A stretch of DNA of 7,583 nt from Bacillota bacterium (GCA_030528765.1 JAUMYD010000088.1:1-7583); one strand, 5' to 3'; positions 1 through 6,422 are shown, counted from the first letter of the stretch. Notes: generated from the letters alone by a model not told the origin. Numbers and translations are program-made.

Positions 1-1
1 A

Positions 2-115
2 CGGTGCCGGGGTGGATCTTTTTCTGCGAAGTCGGCTTTTATGGCACTGGCTCCGCAGATCCTGAAGGAAAGCCCGGAAGCTTTGTGTGCCCGCCTTTTT
101 GCGGGCTTGCTGTAG
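2..115 (+). CDS. C-terminal remnant of an unrecognised protein (5' end outside window)
   Basis: A frame open from the left edge encodes 37 residues before a TAG at 113-115. The codons (CTG, GCC, GCG, AAG) resemble those of the downstream operon, and the residues (SAFMALAPQILKESPEAL) look like an amphipathic helical C-terminus. I do not recognise the family. A second frame from base 1 stays open to about 173, and the opposite strand is also open here, so the choice of frame is uncertain. A 6-bp hairpin (GCCCGC at 89-94, GCGGGC at 101-106) lies inside the final codons. It has no good U-tract after it and so is a poor terminator. The upstream sequence would settle whether this is a real gene end. 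Confidence 0.35.
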   Translation, partial: RCRGGSFSAKSAFMALAPQILKESPEALCARLFAGLL

Positions 116-181
116 GGAGACGATTGGTGCTTAGCGTAGCAGGGGAGGCTGGGGACGGCTTTTTCCGGAGTTAGAAAAGGC

Positions 182-203
182 AGTGCAAAGTGCTGTTTGC
201 ACT
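182..203. promoter_or_regulatory. 22-bp palindrome abutting the -35 box (candidate operator)
   Basis: AGTGCAAA (182-189) and TTTGCACT (196-203) are perfect inverted repeats separated by 6 bp. The last base of the repeat is the first base of the -35 hexamer at 203-208. The symmetry and position fit a dimeric transcription factor site, either an activator at the -35 edge or a repressor that occludes it. The half-site recurs as TTTTGCAC at 290-297 in the leader. It does not match the E. coli NikR half-site pattern (GTATGA/TCATAC). The regulator is unknown. Confidence 0.5.
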
Positions 204-231
204 TGCATTTTTTCTGGTTTTGTGTTATACT
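203..231 (+). promoter_or_regulatory. Sigma-A type promoter of the transporter operon leader
   Basis: TTGCAT (203-208) and TATACT (226-231) are separated by exactly 17 bp, and TGT (223-225) directly before the -10 box gives an extended -10 (TGn). This is close to the housekeeping consensus. Transcription would start near 238, giving a leader of about 235 nt before the first start codon at 473. No comparable promoter is visible between the leader terminator and the gene. TAATAT at 434-439 lacks a -35 box. Confidence 0.7.
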
Positions 232-237
232 TTCTGT

Positions 238-371
238 AAATCATCGGGCCTACCCGGCGCAATCTGCAGAAGCAGATATTCCCCTGTTGTTTTGCACAGC
301 TTCATAGAAAAATGGCTGGTCAGAAGACGATCGTTATCTGCCTGAAGGCAGAATACGGTGGTCTTTTTTTT
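238..371 (+). ncRNA. Structured leader RNA or small RNA ending in an intrinsic terminator
   Basis: The RNA predicted from the 203-231 promoter can form a CGGG/CCCG hairpin (245-248/253-256), a perfect ATCTGC-AGAA-GCAGAT hairpin (262-277), a weak CAGC/GCTG stem (297-300/315-318) and a terminator (324-371). GCAGATA (272-278) is also complementary to TATCTGC (335-341), which is the upper 5' arm of the terminator, so the second hairpin and an antiterminator pairing exclude each other. ATCTGC occurs a third time at 405-410. The layout fits a termination-controlled leader of the transporter operon, possibly a riboswitch, or a free-standing small RNA of about 135 nt. I could not match it to a riboswitch consensus I know, including the NiCo, cobalamin, T-box, glycine and c-di-GMP types. 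The exact 5' end is inferred. Confidence 0.5.
324..371 (+). terminator. Intrinsic terminator within the operon leader
   Basis: AAGAC (324-328) pairs with GTCTT (361-365), and the upper stem CTGCC/GGCAG closes a TGAA loop at 343-346. CGT pairs with ACG in the middle, and there are a few internal mismatches. A run of eight T (364-371) follows. It lies about 100 nt upstream of the first structural gene on the same strand, so readthrough must occur for operon expression unless a second promoter exists. Confidence 0.65.
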
Positions 372-472
372 CGCTAAGAAGCAGGTGAAAGCAGGAGAAA
401 AGGCATCTGCAAAAATTTAAAAAATGCGAAGCATAATATATGCGAATTACAGAAAGGAAGATAGCCAAGCTT

Positions 473-2059
473 ATGAAAAAAATCCTGTCCATCGCTTTTT
501 TTTTCAGTCTGCTGCTCCTGATGGTTGCCTGCGGGGAAGTGGAATCCGGGGTGCCCGAAAAACGGGACAGCGTGGTGATCGCCATTGCTTCTGAGCCGGA
601 TACACTGGATCCGACCCAGGGCTGGGGGCACGGTTCTTCTCCCATTGTTCAGAGTACACTGGTGCGTTATACCTCGGAATTGACTTTTGAAAATGATCTG
701 GCTGTCCAATATTCTCTGGATCCCTCCGGCCTGCTTTGGCATTTCCACATCCGGGATGATGTGTACTTCACGGATGGAACGCCGCTCCGGGCTTCGGATG
801 TCGCTTTCACGCTGGAGCAGGCAAAAACAGCCCAGGGCGCAGTGGATCTGAGCTATATGGAAAGCGCTGTGGCCCTGAACGATACGGAGCTGCAGGTAAG
901 ACTTTCCCAGCCCTGCTCGATCTTTTTGAATACCTTGGCTTCCATTGGGATCGTACCGGAACATGCCTATGATGAAAACTACGGGCGCGCACCGATCGGT
1001 TCCGGCCCCTATGCCTTGCTGGAATGGAGGCCGCAGGAGCAGCTGATCTTCCGGGCAAACGAAGACTATTACGGGGGCAGCCCTGCCATCAAGCAGGTAA
1101 CGGTCGTCTTTATGTCGGAGGATGCCGCCCTTGCCGCAGTGCAGGCCGGGCTGGTGGATGTGGCCTATTCCACTGCCAGCTTGGGCAGCACAGAGATCCC
1201 CGGCTACCGGGTGGAGGCGATCCGCTCTGTGGATAACAGAGGTTTTACTATGCCGCTTTCCCCGCGGGAGGGGAAGGAGACGGAAAGCGGGGCGTGCATC
1301 GGTAATGATGTCACCTGCCACCGGGAGCTTCGGCAGGCGATCGCTTACGGAATCGACCGGCAGCTTCTTGCGGATGTGGTGCTGGATGGCTTTGCCCGCC
1401 CTGCTTATTCGGAAAACGATGGCATGCCCTGGAACAATCCGGAATGCTGGATCGCCCATGACCCGGAATATGCTAAGCAGTTGCTGGCTGAAGGGGGCTG
1501 GCTGGATTCTGACGGAGACGGCATTCTGGAAAAAGAGGGCTGCCCCGCGGAATTCTCCTGCCTTTATCCTGCTGGGGATTCCGTGCGGCAGGCTTTGGCG
1601 CTGGCCGCTGCGGAGCAGGTTCTGGAGCTGGGGATCAAAATAAAGGTGGAAGGCTGCAGCTGGGATGAGATATCCCAACGTATGTTTTCCGAGGCGGTCA
1701 TGATGGGTTGGGGCTCTGCCAGCCCCAACGAGAGCTATTATCTTTACCGCAGCGAAGGAGCTTTTCTGGATGATTATTATAATCCGGAGGGCTATGCCGA
1801 TGCGCAAAGCGATGCCTACATGGAGGCGGCGCTTCTTGCGCGCAGCCCGGAGGAGGCAAATGTGTATTGGCAGAAGCTGCAATGGGATGGCAGCAGCGGC
1901 AGTTCCATGCGGGGGGAATGCCCTTGGATCTGGCTTGTGAATCTGGATCACGTTACTTTTGTGCGGGAGGGGCTTTCCATTGGGGAGCAGGCTATTCATC
2001 CTCATGGGCACGGGCTGCCGCTGATCCAGAATTTGCAGGATTGGTACTGGCTGGAATAG
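473..2059 (+). CDS. ABC importer solute-binding lipoprotein, nickel/peptide family 5 (NikA/DppA/OppA-like)
   Basis: This extracytoplasmic binding lipoprotein (SBP_bac_5 family, 528 aa) captures the ligand for the importer encoded by the next four genes. The start at 473 is preferred over an in-frame ATG at 440 because it places a signal peptide at the N-terminus: MKK, a hydrophobic run, then MVAC with lipidated Cys20. AAAGGA at 453-458 is a somewhat distant ribosome site. Family marks include EPDTLDP (residues 41-47), an APIGSGPY segment (173-180), the RANEDYYGG segment (195-202), AIAYGIDR (289-296) and an aspartate-rich DSDGDG loop (345-350). GNDVT (277-281) and a C-terminal HPHGHG (509-514) recall the nickel-type branch. 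The mature protein has eight cysteines besides Cys20. Nickel or a metal chelate is the favoured ligand, but peptide cannot be excluded. Confidence 0.9.
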   Translation: MKKILSIAFFFSLLLLMVACGEVESGVPEKRDSVVIAIASEPDTLDPTQGWGHGSSPIVQSTLVRYTSELTFENDLAVQYSLDPSGLLWHFHIRDDVYFTDGTPLRASDVAFTLEQAKTAQGAVDLSYMESAVALNDTELQVRLSQPCSIFLNTLASIGIVPEHAYDENYGRAPIGSGPYALLEWRPQEQLIFRANEDYYGGSPAIKQVTVVFMSEDAALAAVQAGLVDVAYSTASLGSTEIPGYRVEAIRSVDNRGFTMPLSPREGKETESGACIGNDVTCHRELRQAIAYGIDRQLLADVVLDGFARPAYSENDGMPWNNPECWIAHDPEYAKQLLAEGGWLDSDGDGILEKEGCPAEFSCLYPAGDSVRQALALAAAEQVLELGIKIKVEGCSWDEISQRMFSEAVMMGWGSASPNESYYLYRSEGAFLDDYYNPEGYADAQSDAYMEAALLARSPEEANVYWQKLQWDGSSGSSMRGECPWIWLVNLDHVTFVREGLSIGEQAIHPHGHGLPLIQNLQDWYWLE

Positions 2060-2092
2060 CTTCTTGCTGGGATAAAAGGAAAGGGACGCTTT

Positions 2093-3088
2093 ATGAAAAA
2101 CCTTTTACTGCGGCTGAGCGGACGGTTTTTTCTGCAGCTGCTGAAAATGCTCGCGCTGCTGCTGGCCGTCAGCATCATAGCCTTTGCGCTGATCAGTGCT
2201 TCACCGATCGACCCGGTGCAGCAGTATATCCTGAATCTGGGAACAGCGGTTTCCCCTGAACAAAGGGCCGAGATCGCGGAATATTGGGAGCAGGATACAC
2301 CTCCTCTTACACGCTATCTTTCCTGGCTTTCCCACTTGCTCCGTGGGGATCTGGGGGAATCTTCTCTTTACCGCAGGCCTGTGGCAGAGATCATCGGGGA
2401 ACGCTTCTGGAATTCTATCTCCCTGATGCTGTGTGCCTGGCTTTTTGCCGGGCTTATCGGCTTTTCTCTTGGCTGCCTTATGGCTATGAACGAGGGGAAA
2501 TGGGCAGATCGTTTTTTGAAAAGGCTATGCTATGTACTGAGTGCATTGCCCTCTTTTTGGCTGGGGCTGGTACTTCTGCTTCTTTTTTCTGTCTGGTTGC
2601 CTATTTTCCCCATCGGTTTTTCCGGCCCGATCGGCATGCTCAGTGAGAATATCAGCTTTTGGCAGCGGTTACATCATTTGTTCCTGCCTGCGCTGACACT
2701 GAGCCTGCTTTCTTTTGGGAATGTTGCCCTGCACACCCGTGAGAAGCTGATCGATGTGTTGCACAGCGATTATGTGCTTTTTGCGCGGGCCAGGGCTGCC
2801 GGAAAGTGGAAGATCCTGCAGCGCCATGGCCTGCGCAATATTCTTCTTCCTGCTTTGACCCTGCAATTCAGCTCTTTTGCGGAGCTGTTCGGCGGCTCTG
2901 TCCTGGCAGAGACGGTGTTCAGCTTCCCCGGCCTTGGTAGCGCGGTGGCGGCAGCGGGCCTGAATTCCGATGTGCCGCTTTTGCTGGGTATCAGTCTCTT
3001 TTCGGCCCTCTTTGTCTCTGTGGGGAACATGATTGCCGAGCTTCTTTACGGCTTGGTGGATCCCCGGATTCGGGAGGCTGCCAGATGA
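2093..3088 (+). CDS. ABC importer permease 1 (NikB/DppB-like)
   Basis: This 331-aa membrane subunit is one half of the translocation channel. About six membrane segments are visible (near residues 17-36, 106-131, 146-169, 195-213, 255-275 and 296-320). A long extracytoplasmic loop after the first segment contains the RYLSWLSHLLRGDLGES motif (74-90) typical of DppB/NikB proteins. The ATPase-coupling EAA loop is ARARAAGKWK followed by NILLP (231-253). ETVFSFPGLG (273-282) is another family hallmark, and the C-terminus ends in LVDPRIR. The start is supported by an AAAGGAAAGGGA-type ribosome site about 33 nt after the preceding stop. The stop overlaps the next start as ATGA, which implies translational coupling. 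Subfamily assignment (nickel versus peptide) relies on operon context. Confidence 0.93.
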   Translation: MKNLLLRLSGRFFLQLLKMLALLLAVSIIAFALISASPIDPVQQYILNLGTAVSPEQRAEIAEYWEQDTPPLTRYLSWLSHLLRGDLGESSLYRRPVAEIIGERFWNSISLMLCAWLFAGLIGFSLGCLMAMNEGKWADRFLKRLCYVLSALPSFWLGLVLLLLFSVWLPIFPIGFSGPIGMLSENISFWQRLHHLFLPALTLSLLSFGNVALHTREKLIDVLHSDYVLFARARAAGKWKILQRHGLRNILLPALTLQFSSFAELFGGSVLAETVFSFPGLGSAVAAAGLNSDVPLLLGISLFSALFVSVGNMIAELLYGLVDPRIREAAR

Positions 3089-3906
3089 AGATGAATCATC
3101 GTAAACTTCTGCTTTTTTGCTTTGCCGGCTCGCTGCTTTTGTTGCTGGTGATCTGCCTTTTGGGGCTGCTGATCCCGGAATCCGCGGTTTCCGGAAGTTT
3201 TCTGGAGGCAAGGCAGGCCCCTTCCTGGGAGCATCCCTTCGGCACGGATGCTATGGGGCGGGATCTGTTTCTGCGGACACTGAAGGGGCTTTCCACCAGC
3301 ATGATGGTGGGGCTGGCTGCTTCTCTGATCAGCGCGTTTATTGCGCTTCTGGTGGGGGTTGCCACTGTGCTTCCCTCCCGGCTGCTGGATTCCTGTATCA
3401 GGTGGATCATTGATCTTTTTATGTCCATTCCCCATACGGTTCTGATCATTCTCATTTCCTTTTCTCTGGGCCGGGGGTTGAAGGGGCTGCTGGTGGGCAT
3501 TGCCGCGACCCACTGGTGCAGCCTGGCCCGCCTGGTCCGGGCAGAGGTTCTGCAGCTGCGGAATCAGCACTATGTGGCTGTTTCCCGCCGTTTGGGAAAA
3601 TCAGGCAGCTGGATCCTCCGTCATCATTTGCTGCCCCACCTGGCGCCGCATTTTCTGGTGGGTATGGTGCTGCTCTTCCCGCACGCAATTCTGCACGAGG
3701 CCTCTGTTTCTTTTCTGGGCTTCGGAATGCCACCGGAGCAGCCGGCTATTGGTATGATCCTTTCGGAGAGCCTGCAGTATATTTCTGCCGGAATGTGGTG
3801 GTCTGCCCTTTTTCCGGGTTTGCTGCTGGTTTTGATCGTGCTGCTTTTTGATCGTTTGGGAGAGAATTTGCGCAAACAGCTGGATCCATACAGTGCGCAG
3901 GAATAG
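3085..3906 (+). CDS. ABC importer permease 2 (NikC/DppC-like)
   Basis: This 273-aa membrane subunit pairs with the preceding permease. It has an N-terminal membrane segment (about 8-30) followed by the HPFGTDAMGRDLFLRTL motif (50-66) typical of DppC/NikC proteins. Further membrane segments lie near 72-96, 110-128, 131-148, 185-205 and 237-256. The EAA coupling loop spans about 163-187 (AVSRRLGKSG, then HLLPHLAP). SFLGFGMPPEQPAIG (209-223) is the conserved late periplasmic motif of the family. Translation starts at an ATG overlapping the upstream stop by 4 nt, with GGGAGG at 3072-3077 as the ribosome site. Met3 at 3091 is a possible alternative start. The length is normal for the family. Confidence 0.93.
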   Translation: MKMNHRKLLLFCFAGSLLLLLVICLLGLLIPESAVSGSFLEARQAPSWEHPFGTDAMGRDLFLRTLKGLSTSMMVGLAASLISAFIALLVGVATVLPSRLLDSCIRWIIDLFMSIPHTVLIILISFSLGRGLKGLLVGIAATHWCSLARLVRAEVLQLRNQHYVAVSRRLGKSGSWILRHHLLPHLAPHFLVGMVLLFPHAILHEASVSFLGFGMPPEQPAIGMILSESLQYISAGMWWSALFPGLLLVLIVLLFDRLGENLRKQLDPYSAQE

Positions 3907-3916
3907 GGGGGCGGCT

Positions 3917-4894
3917 ATGAAAAAAATAGAGAGGGCAGAGGAAAGTGCCTTCCCGGCACGCAGAGAAGGCACTGTGCCTCTGCTGGAGATCATGGATTTA
4001 TCCATCTCCTTCCGAATGTATGGAGAGGGTTTGGCACAGCGGGTGCTGGAGCCCATTTCCAATTTGTATCTGCGCGTTTATCCAGGAGAGATTTTGGCTT
4101 TGATCGGATCTTCCGGTTCTGGGAAGAGCCTGCTGGCAGCGGGGATCCTGGGGATCCTTCCGCCGAATGCCTGTCAGAAGGGGAGGCTGCTTTATAAGGG
4201 GAAGGATTTGAACCCGGAACGGCAGGCTGCTCTGCGGGGACGGGAGATCGCTCTGCTGCCCCAGTCTGTCAGCTATCTGGATCCGCTGATGCGGGTGGGC
4301 GCCCAGGTGGATGGGTATAGAAAGCCCTTTCCCCGGGAAAAGAGACGCAGCATCTGGAAACGTTTTGGCCTGCCTATGCAAACAGAAAAGATGTATCCTT
4401 ATCAGCTTTCCGGCGGTATGAGCAGGCGGGTGCTGCTATCCACGGCCCTGCTCAGTGAAGCAGAATTGCTGATCGCGGATGAACCTACTCCAGGTATGAG
4501 CCTGGAACAATCTTTGGAGGCCCTGCGGACTTTACGGCAGGAGGCAGATAAGGGAAAAGCGATAATTTTGATCACTCACGATATAGATCTGGCTGCTTCC
4601 TTTGCGGATTGGATGGCCTTTCTTTATGCCGGAGTGACGGTGGAGCTGGCTCCTGCCCGTGATTTCCGGGAAGGGACACAGGCTCTGCGTCATCCCTATT
4701 CTCAGGCGCTTTGGCGCGCACTGCCCCAGAATGGCTTTCAGCCGATCCCGGGCTTTCAACCCTATGCCGGGGAGGAGATTCCGGGCTGCCGTTTTGCAGA
4801 CCGTTGTCCTTATCAAACAGAGCTCTGCCGGGCAGCGCTTCCACCCATCCGTTCGCTGCGGGGAGGAGAAGTGAGGTGTTACCATGGTACTTGA
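3917..4894 (+). CDS. ABC importer ATPase 1 (NikD/DppD/OppD-like)
   Basis: This 325-aa cytoplasmic ATPase powers the importer as one half of a heterodimer. Seen in order are Walker A GSSGSGKS (64-71), the Q-loop glutamine in LLPQSVS (Q116), the signature LSGGM (164-168), Walker B LLIADEP with catalytic Glu189 (184-190), and the switch histidine in LITHD (H221). The C-terminal oligopeptide-transporter extension carries GCRFADRCPYQTELC, with Cys291, 297 and 304 plus Cys321. In DppD proteins such cysteines can hold an iron-sulfur cluster. The D-loop region reads TPGMS (191-195) instead of the usual TTALD-like sequence. The start at 3917, with AGGGGGG before it and 10 nt after the upstream stop, is preferred over an in-frame ATG at 3848 that would overlap the permease by 59 nt. 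NikD assignment is by context. Confidence 0.92.
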   Translation: MKKIERAEESAFPARREGTVPLLEIMDLSISFRMYGEGLAQRVLEPISNLYLRVYPGEILALIGSSGSGKSLLAAGILGILPPNACQKGRLLYKGKDLNPERQAALRGREIALLPQSVSYLDPLMRVGAQVDGYRKPFPREKRRSIWKRFGLPMQTEKMYPYQLSGGMSRRVLLSTALLSEAELLIADEPTPGMSLEQSLEALRTLRQEADKGKAIILITHDIDLAASFADWMAFLYAGVTVELAPARDFREGTQALRHPYSQALWRALPQNGFQPIPGFQPYAGEEIPGCRFADRCPYQTELCRAALPPIRSLRGGEVRCYHGT

Positions 4895-5501
4895 GGCCCG
4901 AAATATTTTCTTTCGCTATGGAAGGCAGCAGCCTTGGCTTCTGAAGGATTTCAGCCTTCGACTGGATCGAGGGGAACGTTTGTCTCTGCTGGGGCCCAGC
5001 GGCTGCGGAAAAAGCACTCTGGCCATGCTGCTGGCAGGCTATTTGCAGCCGGAGAGGGGGGAGATCCTTCTGGATGGGCAGCTCCTGCCCCAAAAGCGGT
5101 GCTGCCCGGTGCAGCTGATCAGCCAACACCCGGAGCAGGCAATCAATCCCCGCTGGCGTTTGCGGCAGGTTTTGGAGGAATGCCCCCTTCAGCAGGAGGA
5201 TCTGCTGCCGCGTCTTGGCATTGAAGTGGCTTGGCTGGATCGCTTCCCCCGGGAGCTCTCCGGTGGGGAGCTGCAGCGCTTTTGTGTGGTACGAGCCCTG
5301 CTGAGCGGTGCGCCGTATCTGATCTGCGATGAGATCAGTACTATGCTGGATGCCATAAGCCAGGCGCAGATCTGGCAGCTGCTTCTACGGGAAGCAGAGG
5401 AGAGAAAGCTGGGGCTGATCGCTATCAGCCACAATCCGCAGCTGGCGGCCCGGATATCAGAGCGGGTACTGGATCTTTCCTGCCTGCAGCAGGAAGGATA
5501 A
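4884..5501 (+). CDS. Short ABC importer ATPase 2 (NikE-like)
   Basis: This 205-aa ATPase is the partner of the preceding subunit. Walker A is GPSGCGKST (37-45), the Q-loop is ISQHPE (Q81), the signature is LSGGE (125-129), and Walker B is YLICDE with Glu150 (145-150). The D-loop is STMLD (152-156), and the switch histidine is in ISHN (H183). All catalytic elements are present, but the protein stops soon after the core. It lacks the C-terminal oligopeptide-transporter extension of DppF/OppF and is shorter than E. coli NikE (about 268 aa). The CDEISTMLDAISQAQIW stretch recalls short NikE-type ATPases annotated in Clostridia. The start overlaps the upstream gene by 11 nt with GAGGTG at 4873-4878 as ribosome site, so the two subunits are probably translated together. 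Confidence 0.92.
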   Translation: MVLEARNIFFRYGRQQPWLLKDFSLRLDRGERLSLLGPSGCGKSTLAMLLAGYLQPERGEILLDGQLLPQKRCCPVQLISQHPEQAINPRWRLRQVLEECPLQQEDLLPRLGIEVAWLDRFPRELSGGELQRFCVVRALLSGAPYLICDEISTMLDAISQAQIWQLLLREAEERKLGLIAISHNPQLAARISERVLDLSCLQQEG

Positions 5502-5557
5502 AGCGGCTTTTGATGAAAACAAAGTCCCCGGCAATGGCAGATGCGCATAAAACCTTT

Positions 5558-5591
5558 ACAGGGCAGCAATCTGATTTGCTGCCCTGTTTTT
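5558..5591 (+). terminator. Intrinsic terminator closing the transporter operon
   Basis: ACAGGGCAGCAA (5558-5569) and TTGCTGCCCTGT (5576-5587) form a perfect 12-bp stem with a 6-nt loop, followed by TTTT (5588-5591). It lies 56 nt after the last stop codon. The stem is GC-rich and strong although the T-run is short. Confidence 0.85.
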
Positions 5592-5726
5592 GTACAGTCT
5601 GCCTGTATGTGCTAGCCTGTGATCAGGCAGATCGATAGAAAAAACATCTAGGGGGCTTTCTTAGCTGAAGGGCAAAACATGGAATAGAGCAGTAGCAACT
5701 CTACATTTTTCTGTCATCTGTATGTT

Positions 5727-5755
5727 TTTACCTTTGTCTGATAATAAACTATACA
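5727..5755 (+). promoter_or_regulatory. Weak candidate promoter inside the gene-free region
   Basis: TTTACC (5727-5732) and TATACA (5750-5755) are spaced by 17 bp. If active, it would produce an RNA starting near 5762 and running toward the hairpins and terminator at 6200-6367. The -35 match is only four of six, so this is tentative. Confidence 0.2.
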
Positions 5756-6199
5756 GGCAGCGATGGTTTCGCTGTGGTCTGTTTGTGCCCGGGCTCTGTT
5801 TTTCTTTGTTTAGACCTGGTTTGGCTAAATAAGGATAAAGAAAAGTAAGATAAAGAAAAAAGATAGATCGCTGCTCCTGAACAGGTAAAATATGCGTTTC
5901 TATACGCCGTTCAGTGTGCTCTGCAGCATATGATTTTGGTTGCAGCGAAGGCTTCCCTGTGTGGGGAGCTGACAGTTTATCATCTGAAAAGCAACACTTA
6001 TAGTAAAAGAGACAATATATAAAACATCGTGTAAAATGTGGTTGCCACATAACAAAACTTACGGTGGGTTGACAGATGCATGCAAGAGAAGGGTTATTGT
6101 GAGAGAAAAGCCTTTCGAACTGTTCCTCTTTGGGAAGAGGATCCAAGAAACTTTTATTTTTTGGACTGCCTCACGGGATAGAAGTATCGGCCAAATGTT

Positions 6200-6241
6200 A
6201 AAACTCTTTTGATTCTTTTCTTTCATGATCAGAAGGGTTTT
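6200..6241. other. Long A/T-flanked hairpin
   Basis: AAAACTCTTTTGATT (6200-6214) pairs with GATCAGAAGGGTTTT (6227-6241) over 15 bp including three G-U pairs, with a 12-nt pyrimidine-rich loop. The flanking AAAA/TTTT makes it resemble a bidirectional terminator, although only four T follow on each strand. Confidence 0.4.
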
Positions 6242-6264
6242 ACAAGTTTTCGTGGGCACAGGCA

Positions 6265-6305
6265 AAGCCCTTCTCTTCACAGTCAGGCTGTGGGGAGAAG
6301 GGCTT
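6265..6305. other. 18-bp hairpin in the gene-free region
   Basis: AAGCCCTTCTC (6265-6275) and GAGAAGGGCTT (6295-6305) form a perfect 11-bp stem. This continues through two T-G wobbles into CACAG/CTGTG (6278-6282/6288-6292) and a 5-nt loop. No long T-run follows on either strand, so it may be part of a structured RNA or a weak terminator. Confidence 0.5.
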
Positions 6306-6332
6306 ATTTGCTGTGGCGGGAGGGGGGCATAG

Positions 6333-6367
6333 ACCTTCCCCGATCCCTGCGGAGCCGGGAGGTTTTT
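6333..6367 (+). terminator. Candidate intrinsic terminator upstream of the lipoprotein promoter
   Basis: ACCTTCC (6333-6339) pairs with GGGAGGT (6357-6363) with one G-U pair. The enclosed loop can form a small inner stem TCC/GGA (6344-6346/6351-6353). TTTTT (6363-6367) follows. It would stop any transcript from the upstream gene-free region before the promoter at 6431 and insulate the downstream gene. Confidence 0.5.
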
Positions 6368-6407
6368 ATCGCTATCCCAGTATTGAATCTGCACAAAAAT
6401 AATCTTC

Positions 6408-6422
6408 ATCTAATGTTTAGAT
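6408..6422. promoter_or_regulatory. 15-bp palindrome just upstream of the lipoprotein promoter
   Basis: ATCTAA (6408-6413) and TTAGAT (6417-6422) are perfect inverted repeats around TGT, ending 8 bp before the -35 box at 6431. The position fits a regulator site, but arms this short and AT-rich can arise by chance. Confidence 0.3.

Noticed and set aside
238..371. Leader as a known NiCo, cobalamin, T-box or c-di-GMP riboswitch
   Set aside because: I looked for the conserved sequence elements of these classes and did not find them. The RNA is therefore left unassigned.
312..377. 21-codon leader peptide (starting MAGQKTIVICLK) across the leader terminator
   Set aside because: There is no Shine-Dalgarno sequence before its ATG, and no run of regulatory codons of the kind used in classical attenuation. 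It merely reads through the terminator hairpin and T-run.
374..2011. 545-codon open frame antisense to the binding-protein gene
   Set aside because: It lies in exact codon register with the sense gene, so it is open because the sense gene avoids TTA, CTA and TCA codons. Its translation is rich in His, Pro, Arg and Ile with no domain, and the sense strand has clear family motifs.
5513..5638. 41-codon plus-strand frame starting MKTKSPAMADAH just after the last ATPase gene
   Set aside because: It reads straight through the strong operon terminator and lacks a ribosome site.
5722..5832. 36-codon plus-strand frame starting MFLPLSDNK
   Set aside because: No Shine-Dalgarno sequence and no recognisable features; its start overlaps a possible promoter.
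5812..5870. A/G-rich direct repeats as a CRISPR array or tandem repeat element
   Set aside because: Only two 11-bp copies of GATAAAGAAAA with a 4-bp gap occur, in low-complexity sequence, with no spacer structure.
5661..6146. 161-codon minus-strand open frame in the gene-free region
   Set aside because: It begins with a non-ATG codon without a ribosome site, its composition is unlike a folded protein, and it spans several hairpins.
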